This document shows positions 54,640-64,000 of a stretch of DNA of 64,000 bases, one piece after another. The notes under the pieces were generated by a model, which saw nothing but the letters and a program-made list of their open reading frames with translations, was not told the DNA's origin and did no database searches. This DNA comes from Hetaerina americana (taxonomy: Eukaryota; Arthropoda; Insecta; Odonata; Calopterygidae): the NCBI GenBank assembly GCA_022747635.1, contig JAKTNV010000001.1, forward strand, positions 20,961,572 to 21,025,571, given 5' to 3'. A program made the translations under genes and the position numbers. Each line of letters starts with the position of its first letter. The stretch's first letter is position 1.

Positions 54640-56110
54640 TATTTCCAGTTTGCTGGCGCATCGATGCGTTTGCTTCAGTTCGCACCATCATTTTCCGCTG
54701 TGTTTACGAAATTGGACTTGACCACATGAAATACTGTTTCACACGTAATTACCGTAAATTTCATGGTGTGATAAACTACGTAATTTTATTTCCAGGAAGG
54801 ATGTTGAAATCGATGACAATTCACTTTTAAATATAGCGCGATTTTAAAATTCAGACGCGATTGAGGCAAAAGAAAAAGATGCCCTTTTCACATCGGATTC
54901 CTTGATTTTTTGCGTCTCCCTTTGACGTAATCCTAAATTAATATCGCGGAATTTACTGGACAGCTCAAGTTAAAATGCAAATCTTCGTTCTCTAGAGCAT
55001 TTGAATTTTCCTCGAGGTTATACGTCTAAGTCCAAGGTGAACTATTTTCCGCTGATGATTCCGTCATGCGAAGGAGAATAAAACATAGAAAAGAGAATAT
55101 GGAGGCAGAAATGTAACCAGTCACATGTTTAACGAGGTTCGATCGTCATTGAACACGTATTCGTGACAAGTAATGGAAGGTAATGCAACACCGTAATTAT
55201 TTAACAGTTTTTTATGCTAATGTGACAGTTTTAAAGCATCCTTGAAAGGTTCTCGGTAATTTTTTAAACGTGATCTCTCAAATTTATTTTGCACTAACTC
55301 TGAGGTGTCAATTATTGAAAAAAATGTCCGATTTTGACTCTTTTTCCCCAATAATTTATTTATTAATTAATTTAATTTTTTAATTTGGCGGATAGCTGCT
55401 GTTTTGTCAAACCTTTTACGTATATTGCATAATTTGCGCTCTTAATATCAGATTTTTGTGAGAGTGATTAGCATTTATGCGCCATTTATCTATAATTTTA
55501 ATGCAGCATAGTTCTTAATGTTGTTTGTCTTTAACTGCCATAGAGAGCCAATATAAAAATTTGTATTTTCGATGTCAATTAATATGAAACATAAACAGAG
55601 TAATACCCTGTTTTATCACCAAACTTTCATAGAGCACATTCAAAATTACAAATGCAGAAAACGTCATTCAAAATTACATGCACATCGATGTTGCAGTCAT
55701 GATGGGACGCCATGAATATATTTCCGAAAATAAAAAGTCATCAGTTCTTGAATACTAAATAAGTAACGTTGACCGTAGAACCCTTAAAATTATGAAATTC
55801 CACCTTTACATTACCAAAAATAAAATTTCTGAGTAAAATTTCGCAATTTATTTTTTTTAAAGCAACACCTGTATCGAATTTTTTAAATCCATAATCCAGT
55901 GTGTTGTATTTTTCTAACAAATAGTCTATACATATGAAAATAGGCAGGGATTGGTCTGACTTGTAAATAAATCACGGCTTTTTAATCTGTAATTTTATTT
56001 CTGTCCATATACTCTATTTAAATAAATTACTAACGGTCTCAACGCTCACTTCAGTACGAGACAGTGTGGCTGTCAGAGCGTCAATCACAAAATCCTCCCG
56101 TTTCATTGCT
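54640..56110. other. unassigned AT-rich interval
   Basis: Nothing recognised. Confidence 0.35.
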
Positions 56111-56259
56111 CATCCCTTCATATTTCAATTCTTAAATCAAAATAATTTCCTACAAGTTGCATCCTTTTATTCAGATTCCAGGTTTGGTTTGGGAATTTAA
56201 ATTCAGGAATTTCACTGTTTAAATTTAAAATGTCTTCGACGTGAAGCGTGGTCGCTTTG

Positions 56260-56610
56260 TACAGAGAGAGAGCATGGTCGTTGAAGCAAGATGATAGACG
56301 AAGATTGGAGGCTTTTGAAGTATGGATGTGGAGAAAGATGGAAAAGGTGAAGTAGACTGAATGAAAAACAAACGAGGAAGTGCTAAGCATGGTGAAAGGG
56401 GAGAAGAGATGATTGTTGAGAGAAATCCAAAGGAGGCAGGAAATGTGGATGCAAAGCATATTCATTGGCAATGGGATGTTGAAGACTGTGATAGAGGGGA
56501 GGACGTTAGGCAAGCGAGGAAGGGGAAGGAATACGTACATGTAGGATAGGGATGTCGGACGGAATGAAGGGAGGCAGAAAGTATGCGGAATTGAAGAAGG
56601 GTTTATCATG
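56260..56610 (+). pseudogene. RTE-like LINE ORF2 C-terminal tail, best family-R copy
   Basis: Plus-strand frames read RRLEAFEVWMWRKMEKVK, then TNEEVLSMVKGEKR, LLREIQRRQEMW, GNGMLKTVIEGRTLGKRGRG, which is the usual tail of RTE/BovB-type LINE proteins after the RT domain. Four or more stops or shifts break it. It serves as the reference for the dispersed family-R scraps. The long minus-strand frame here is a shadow. Confidence 0.75.
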
Positions 56611-59600
56611 AAGCTTACTGTAGTTTAGAGTGTCAGGCTGTGTCCCACTATACTAAGCTCAGAAATGTAGCGATTTCCATTCAAAACCTACCTTAAACAG
56701 TAGACTACTAATTAAATGAACGATTCAACCAGGTTTTGCATTCATCACATCATCTATAGGTGACTTGAAGATGATGTGTTACTTGAACCGAAACCTCGTC
56801 CGATATAAATTCATAAAAAAAATGTGGAAAATTGAAATCGTTTGGTCGTTAGTGCGTTCCAATTTCCCCAAACCATCCCCGAAACTACGCAATTCATGTT
56901 TTGGTGGACACCACCCATGTCATCTGTCTCCATCATGCGCCTCGAGGTAAATTGAAAGGCAAGGAATTGGTCTTTTTTTCACGGAAAGGGGTCGATGGCT
57001 CATCGCGTGACAACGAAACGTTTTAATTACTGTTGGGGAGATGGTGCATTAACAGGAATAAGCAAAAATGTTTCGTCTCGCCCTGAGGAGAAAGGAGAGT
57101 TGAAGGTTCATTACCATTCGGTGGACAATTGCTAAAAAAAAACTGCTCTCGAGGACTGAGAAGCAGCGAGAATCGTAAAACATATCATTTAATCACATTA
57201 TACGGGCTTCTTATTCATTTGACCGGTGCAATATGCGTGCCTGCATATATCCTGATTGACGTCTTATATGAATTCATTTTTGTTTTCAATAATATTAACG
57301 TACTTGAAATAAATTGTGATTCCAGGGTTTTAATATGATATCGTTCAGTATAACGAGAGAAAAATATCTCGTAATAATCTTTTGCCTCCATGATTGGACT
57401 TCTTTGTTGTACCGTTTAGTTTTTATAATGTTTTTTAAAGAGTATTTTTTTCAAATATTTATTTATCATCTTTGCATGCACAAGTAATAATTGCAAGGTG
57501 AATGGTTCCACAAAATCGCTCGAATCAATGCCACATACTATAATTACTGGTATTCCATTTTTCAGTCATCTAACTTCTATTCCTACTTCGTATTAGAGAG
57601 GCGCCAATTCCAATACGCCTAATCACCAACTCGGTAATTATTTCTAATTTAAACTGCAATCGTACTAAAATTCACCGCTTTCTTAAATGCATAATCCATT
57701 TTAAAATGTCAATGTGTCGGTAAAGTCGACTAATGGACCAGTGAGCACTTGAGCTTTCCAACTCCACGTGGTAAGATTTTGTTTCTCTGTTTATTCTTTT
57801 GTTATTTTACAGTAATTTATGAAATGGGTAATGTTATTGTCTCTCCTTAATGTATGTTATGATTTCCTCCGTATAGATGACGATTATATCTTCAAGTTAA
57901 CTATTACTACATGTAGACGTACGATTTGAGTTAATGTTTTCGCACCTGTCTTCCTGAGCCACTGTCCTCTTCATCAATTCCTGACAAAAAATGACCGCAC
58001 GCAAGAGATATCAACCACTCCCCACTCCGCTTTCTCACTAATGACCGCCGTCTAATGAGAGTCCATTTACCTCGGGGCGACTTCCAATTTGCGGGAGAGC
58101 TTATGGCGACCAGTCGCAAGCTTTAATTCATTTCAACGCAATTATTTATTTTCTAAATCTATTTGGTTCCTTGCAAGCCACCACTATTGCGTACATGTAA
58201 GCGTGTGTGTGTGTCTTTGAGACAGGGAATGCAACGACGGGCACGAAATATGAAAATATTAAGTTTTTTGGTGACAACGTATATGTCAAATAATTCAAAT
58301 AATGTAATATTAATACATAATGTTGATAATGATAACTGCAGTTATATAGACTACTGTTTCTAAGAGTAAAAATACTCTTCTACACATAAGAGACAGGCTT
58401 CTAGTAACAAGAAGGGTAATGAACTTCAAGGTTGGATGAAATCAAGACTCATAGACTTTACTTTCTCATAGACTTCATAGACTAGGTTCGTCGTAGTGCA
58501 TCACAGGGAATATCTCGTTATTGTCGAATTATTTTTTTCTTTTTCAAATGCAGTGGTCTCACTTTGACTAACATTTATTTTGAGGAAAGCACTTAACCCT
58601 CCGATTGGCACTTGATGTGTTTAGGATGTCGTTAGACACGTCGAGTGCAATAGACCCATATATGTAGAACATACTAAGTCTTCGATTTTTTTTCTAACAT
58701 TTTTAATTCGCATGTGAAAATAATTTTCCATTGAATCTTTTTTTTAAATATTCGGTAGAAAATTACCACGCACCAATGGCAATGTTAATCGGCAATACTT
58801 AATTTTCCAATAGATATTCCATACATTTTATATGGAAATCGTTGGAAATTAATATGCTCAGAGTACGTTATTTGTTCATTAAAATTATTTCTGATGCCGA
58901 CACTTTCCCCAGATTACTCTCAATTGCTTGTTCAAACACAGAAAAAATATTGCACTTGTCTCATAAAAAAATAGATTTTGGCATTTTATATATTAGCTCC
59001 ACCACTTCCTTTTTACTGTCATTGTCATGTTATTCTTGCATCAATAAATTTACGGCATACACTGTTCAACGTCTAAACTCTCCATGTTTATCTCCTATTT
59101 GGACAACAGTTTTTTCTTCCATAAATCTAATTCCTTTGAGAAAATAGAGATCCGTGAAAGAAGTACCATTATGCACAAGGAAGAATCAAATTACTTTGCT
59201 TTTCCTCAGAATGCAATGGAATTCCACGAAGTATCGAACTCAACTAAACACTCAAAAAAAGTTAGAAGTGCTATAGTTTCTGGGCTCACTGTTCATTCAT
59301 TCTGAACGTCAAGGTTCTCCGTGTCATTTGATTTTCTTATAAATCAATTATAATTTTTTTCATAAATCATGCGGAAGAACCATTCGGAACGAGAAAAACT
59401 GGCAGAGAAAAATGAAAGTTTCAAGGAGTATGCCAGGTGAAATAATTGCGACAAATCCCGTCGCGTTGGGTCTAGCAGGCCCGATTTGGAGCACAACCAA
59501 TCAAAAGAATTGACCTCCGTTTTTTCGTATTCTCAACTGAAATGGCTCATACTTAATGGGGGGGAGGGGAGAGGATCTATTAGTAATACGGGCAGGGATG

Positions 59601-59860
59601 CCATTGAGTTGTTAATCAGCAGGTCTAACTGTCAATGGGTAATTCAATGGTGAATAATAGATTAAATGTCTTTTGGATACATATGAAAACTACCTAGGGT
59701 CAATTTAAAATCCATCAAAAAGAGTTTTAAACAAGATATGACAATTATTCGAAAGATAAAGTCCTATGATGGGTGGATATTACGATAACTGGCTGACCAA
59801 TATCCGCGGGATTAGGATAACTACAAGGATATATTAGTAAATACGTCTGCCAGTCTGCAT
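56611..59860. other. unassigned interval
   Basis: No gene recognised. Small frames exist at 57129-57338 and 58842-59305 (several), without domain or splice evidence. GC-richer patch at 57930-58120, unassigned. Confidence 0.35.
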
Positions 59861-59879
59861 TATTTTTATTATATTTTTG

Positions 59880-60250
59880 TGGGGAAAAAAGTGACAGGTG
59901 AAGGCAAGGTGATGGGCATAGGTCAGTGGCTTGGGAAATGTAGCTGTGCAGAAGGGTAGCCAAGGTAGAGCGGACGGAAAAGGAAACAAACGGAGGAGAA
60001 CTAGGCGTGGGGACAGGGGAGGATAGGAGATTGAAGGGAGATTTCTAATGGAGGCAGTAAAGGTTAGGCGAACGTCATCATTCCATCCTCAATGTGTTTT
60101 CTGAACATTTTGATTGCTGATGGAATTCTGAAGAATTTGACGTGGAGAAGAGGACGTCATATAGGTAAGCGAGGAAGGGGCAGGAAAAGGATTGGGATAT
60201 TTGACGGGATGACGGGAAACGAAGATGACACTTTTTTTAAAAAACAAAGT
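59880..60250 (+). mobile_element. RTE-like LINE 3' fragment (family R)
   Basis: The distal part reads GILKNLTWRRG, then IGKRGRGRKRIGIFDGM (60120-60220), the family tail; the upstream part 59890-60070 matches the KRKQTEEN-type middle. Frameshifted. Confidence 0.65.
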
Positions 60251-60359
60251 AGGAATTTCTTCTTATCTAGCCAAAGGAATCAGCCCTGCTTCATTTGCGT
60301 GAAATAACACTGTCCGTTGGTAAGTACTTAAAAACTCATTTTACCTTAGTCGAAGTAGA

Positions 60360-62135
60360 AAATTTCTCAATGAGATTTAACCCAACAAATCCCCGGGTCC
60401 CGAAAATATACCGACTACGGTGATAAAACATTTAGCTCCTAACATTTTCCCGTACCTCGAAGTTATATTTAACAAATTCCTCACGGAGTGCGAAGTCCCT
60501 AAGAATTGGAAAACCGCGTAAATAACGCCTATTTTTAAAAGTGGTGACAGGTAGGACCCCAGTATTTACAGATCCATCTCTCTCACTTCTATGTGTCGCA
60601 AAATTTCGGAGCACATAACAGTCAGTTCCATAATCAGATACCTTGATAACATTAACTTTTTAAGTGTAAATCGACACGGTTTCAGGAAAACCCGTTCCAG
60701 TGAGACCCAATTAGGATTATTTACACATGACTAACTATAATCGGATGAAAGTGGTAGGCAAGTGGATGCGATCTTTTTAGATTTTCAAAAGGCATTTGAT
60801 AAGTTTCCCCATGGTAAACTCATTCATAAATTTAAGGTCGCAGGTATAAACAAGGGCGCAATAAATTGGATTAAAGACTTCCTTTCCGAGTGGGAACCTT
60901 GACGGGGCTAGTTCCGACAGCATACAAATGACCTCTGGGGTACCTCAGGGAAGTGTAATCGGGCTGTTGCTTTTCTTGATTTTTGTTAACGACTTGAACC
61001 GCGCAGTGAAAGGTAAGATTAGGATGTTCGCGGATAACACGGTGATTTATCGGGAGATATCTGGGGATGAGGATCGTTTAATTCTTGAACAGGTTCTATA
61101 TTGCATTACTAAATGGTGTTCAATTGGGGGTTGTCATTAAAGATTACTAAATGTTCGGTGGTTAATTTCTTTAAAAGATCAACGGGATTTGCTTACAAAT
61201 TAGCTGGAGTTGACCTATAAGTAGTTGATACGGTAAAATACCTAGGTGTTACATTTACTAAATACTTAACTTGGGTACCCACATGCGTAAGTCCGCGGGC
61301 AAGCATATAAAAAATTGGGATTTATTAGATGCATTGTCGGCAGAAGTGACTCCAAGGACAAGGAGCGTTGTCACCACGCTCTTGTAAGGCCTCATTTGTA
61401 ATATGCATGTCGCGTATGGGATCCGAGGGAAAACGGTTTCATTCGGGAAATTGAGATGGTTCAACGTCGGGCAGCCCGTTTCGTTAAAAACTCTTACGAT
61501 AAAACGAAAAGCGTCACTGCCAATGCTTCTGTAGTTGCGGTGGGAAGCATTATATGAAATACGATTCAATGCAAGATTGAAATTATTAAATAAATTCAGA
61601 TCCGCATGTTTCAGCACCGAGGTCTCGCAAATCATTCGCACACCAACATACATTGGGCGCTTGGATCATGTATATAAAATTCGCGAAATAAATGTCAGAA
61701 CTAGCAGACTCAAGGACTCCTTCCCACGGACAAAACGGGATAGCAACTGTGTGATTGTACAATTCCACTTGCCACCCGAAGCGTCTAGGGAATAATTATG
61801 GCTTCTCAATTGAATGCACTTTCACTAACCTCGTGTGTTTTGTTGCCAAAACACTTTCTTTCCGCGTGACCGAATTAGAATGCCATCAAATATTGTAGTG
61901 ATCTTTACAGTATTGCTTGCTCTGCCTTCTCTGTCTTTTTCTGCATGAGTGTTTGCATGAATGTGGGGTGTAAGGGTTTTTGCATGAATGTATACCATGT
62001 TTTGTAGGTGGATTGTATAAATTTTGCGGGTTTCGCATGCGGTTTTTTTTTCTTATGTAAGGTTGGTGCCCTAACACCCCCCGCCACACGCCCTTGCGGC
62101 GGCTTGCGGGGTTTTAAATATATGTAGATTTAGAA
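60360..62135 (+). mobile_element. LINE (jockey/CR1-type) with 3' UTR hairpin tail, decayed
   Basis: Reverse transcriptase remnants run from 60370 to 61795, followed by a 3' UTR with the family-H tail (61900-62135): TGCATGAATG repeats, then CCCCCCGCCACACGCCC and GGCGGCTTGCGGGG, ending ATATGTAGATTTAGAA. The 5' end is missing. I infer that the isolated H hairpins elsewhere are 5'-truncated copies of this element. Confidence 0.7.
60370..61795 (+). pseudogene. LINE reverse transcriptase pseudogene
   Basis: Motifs in order: a KNWKTA-type and FKSGD region near 60505-60550 (stop in place of a coding residue at 60520), a HGFRKTRSSETQL-like block near 60680, DFQKAFDKFPH (motif A) near 60785-60810, SGVPQGSVIGLLLFLIFVNDL (motif B) at 60934-60996, and MFADNTVIY (motif C, where N replaces the second catalytic D) at 61024-61050. 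After several shifts the C-terminal frame 61535-61795 gives RWEALYEIRFNARLKLL and a FPRTKRDSN tail. The altered motif C and many stops show it is dead. Confidence 0.8.
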
Positions 62136-62850
62136 CATACCTTATGGCTGCATTTGAAAATATACGTGTAGGCCAAATACCTTATCACCATTATGTGCAG
62201 TTATGATTTCCCATCTCTCCTATTTTAACCACCCATTGCCTTAAATGGAAACGTTCGTGTAATATCAGATCCCACTGCAAAATGTGACGCGCAAAATTGG
62301 CCCCCACCGTCCAGTAACAAAGCTCCTTGGATTTGTAAACGTGGACCAAAAACTTACTCTCTCTTTGGTGACCCCTTTGGATTTCCACCTCTTTTCTCTG
62401 TAAGCACGGCACAGAATTGATTACGAAACCTTGATCAGGTTTTTTTTTTGGTCGTTGAACGCTCTCCGGGGAAAAATAATCTTGAGAATCTCGTGGATTC
62501 AAGCTGATAAAGTAGTGCATCCAAAACAAAACAATCAGGAATTTCTATCAGTCGTCGAATCAGAACCAGAGTTTTTTAATCATTCAAGTAAATTTATCTT
62601 GAATGAAAATTGCCCCGACAAAAGTCGTTGAAACAACAGTATATACGCTTCTATGCACATTTTACGCGTTAAATTGACTTTCAAAGTAGAATTGCCTACG
62701 GAAAGTAATTTTTTTTACAAAGACGGGGGTTTTGATCACAGGGATCATGAGTAAAAACTGGAAAAAGGGCCTAATGAAAACTTTAATTTGGAGCGTTCAA
62801 GTTGTACGGTTCGAAAATTTGATCTATGAGGCAGGTGCTTTGTAATTTAT
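62136..62850. other. unassigned interval
   Basis: A 112-codon minus-strand frame (62191-62529) is not recognised and has no supporting signals. Confidence 0.3.
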
Positions 62851-62854
62851 TGAT

Positions 62855-63120
62855 TATTATTGGAGGACTTTGATATGTGGATGCGGAGGAAAGAGTGAAA
62901 GTAAGAGAAGGAAAAATGGTCTGGACATGTGGGGTAAGGAGGGATGGTTGTTTGGGAGGCATTCAAATAAGTCTCCAAAAATGGATTGAGACAAGGGTGG
63001 CACTGCACATAGTTGAAAACTATGCAAGAAAGTTGGATAGGGCGAGTGGAAACACGAAAAGAATATGGGTGTTGGGCGGAATGAAGGGATGCAGGAAGTA
63101 TGTTGCTTTTGAATAATGGG
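62855..63120 (+). mobile_element. RTE-like LINE 3' fragment (family R)
   Basis: Plus strand GAGGACTTTGATATGTGGATG, then GGAGGAAAGAGTGAAAGTAAG and GGGTGTTGGGCGGAATGAAGG follow the family order; the NEGMQEVC-like end is recognisable. The opposite-strand 95-codon frame is a shadow. Confidence 0.6.
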
Positions 63121-63910
63121 TCATTGTAACGCATTTTTTACAGTATTTATTAGTGCAGTATTACAAATGTAGTAGCCGAGCTGTATTTGATCTATCAAAA
63201 TCATACCTTGACCATCAGTCGACTCTAATAATTAATATTTGGAAAATTCAAAAAACACTTTTCTTGATAATTATTCACGCGACTCTATCAAAATGAATTG
63301 ATTTTATTTCGTACGCTAATGGTCTCAAATTGAATTCAGCGAAATCTTTACGCCCGCTTATACACATAGGTGGATGGAAAGTATCCACCATGACACTCAT
63401 GCCCGTCTGACGCAAGAAGCATAACATTGGTCAACTGCCAAATATCATTACGTATCCCTTTTTTATGACATTTCCACTGGCCTCATTGTTCACACAATGT
63501 TTCATATTAAAATTTGTACTACTTTTTTATTCATTAATATTTTTTCCTTCCCCTCGTTTTTTATGTTTTAAATTACATCAGATAAATACTTCCTTTCTTC
63601 GTAGGGCTCAAGAGCGACTGATTTCTTCACTCCTCCTTTAATGGTGAAGGGTTCTTCATAAATGATTCCCTCCATTGTTTCAATAATTTCTTTAAACATT
63701 CTTCTTTAAAATCATGACATACTTTTCATCCCAATTCAACCACAAACTAATAGAGGCATCATTAGTTATTAGGGAAGGGAACTCATGGAGTCAATTGCGC
63801 CGTTATGAACTATTGGGGGTAATTTGGAAAGGTTAGGATTTTGGGGAACCTAGGGTAGGGGGTGGGGGAGAATGGACGGTGAGAGAAGCCATGCGTTGGA
63901 ATGAATCTAC
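63121..63910. other. unassigned AT-rich interval
   Basis: Nothing recognised. Confidence 0.35.
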
Positions 63911-63914
63911 TATT

Positions 63915-64000
63915 TAACGAAAGGCGCCAAGGGGTCATACAACGTAACGTCCCATTCGACGGACGGCGAACTTCTCTACGAAGCAGTGCTCTATCCACAT
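63915..64000 (-). mobile_element. SINE family C, copy cut by the window edge
   Basis: AAAGGCGCCAAGGGGTC, AACGTAACGTCCCATTCG and ACGGACGGCG correspond to 49498-49550 of the inverted copy. The rest lies beyond the window. Confidence 0.75.

Noticed and set aside
56118..56609. 163-codon minus-strand frame
   Set aside because: Opposite strand of an RTE-like LINE tail; the purine-rich sense strand produces long Ser/Phe/Leu-rich antisense frames. The same holds for 37822-38196, 13103-13480 and 62847-63134.
62191..62529. 112-codon minus-strand frame as a host gene
   Set aside because: No recognised motif; could be chance, or an unknown repeat.

Overview
This is a window of nuclear DNA from an arthropod, most likely an insect; the sequence does not fix the species. 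It is AT-rich and intron-rich, with long (TA)n tracts, mariner transposons, Penelope-like elements (PLEs), truncated LINEs of several kinds and several tRNA-derived SINE families. Host genes fill only a small fraction. Nothing bacterial is present (no operons, no CRISPR).

Host genes. The one complete host gene is METTL14, the non-catalytic partner of the METTL3 m6A RNA methyltransferase. It lies on the + strand in seven coding exons between 14148 and 23286, with consensus splice sites and an uninterrupted 399-codon reading frame. Its introns hold repeats, including a near-perfect palindrome with two head-to-head tRNA-like modules (22564-22874). At 26509 a second + strand gene begins: the first coding exon of a membrane-anchored short-chain dehydrogenase/reductase. 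I could not find its later exons in the window.

Repeats, left of METTL14. 1-14 kb holds a 5'-truncated PLE with reverse transcriptase YVDD and a GIY-YIG nuclease domain (about 1440-2785). It also holds a PLE-type GIY-YIG fragment whose 305-bp flanks are almost identical inverted repeats and which sits in (TA)n (7097-8079), two LINE 3' ends, a SINE with target-site duplications (4001-4309) and two mariners (10048-10800 and 11540-12826).

Repeats, right of METTL14. 27-64 kb is almost all mobile-element debris: three more mariner remnants on the - strand, RTE-like LINE fragments in both orientations, a LINE with a 3'-hairpin tail whose tail recurs many times, further PLE ends with hammerhead-like folds, a decayed 23-bp minisatellite around CCATGG (53.7-54.2 kb) and more SINEs. 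The main surprise is an uninterrupted reading frame at about 30600-31075 with the superfamily-3 helicase motifs of a CRESS-DNA-virus Rep protein, fused to the end of a broken LINE. It appears to be an endogenous viral element.

The RNA-modification gene and the dehydrogenase do not form a functional cluster; they are neighbours in a repeat-dense region. Boundaries of diverged repeats are approximate because they were placed by eye.
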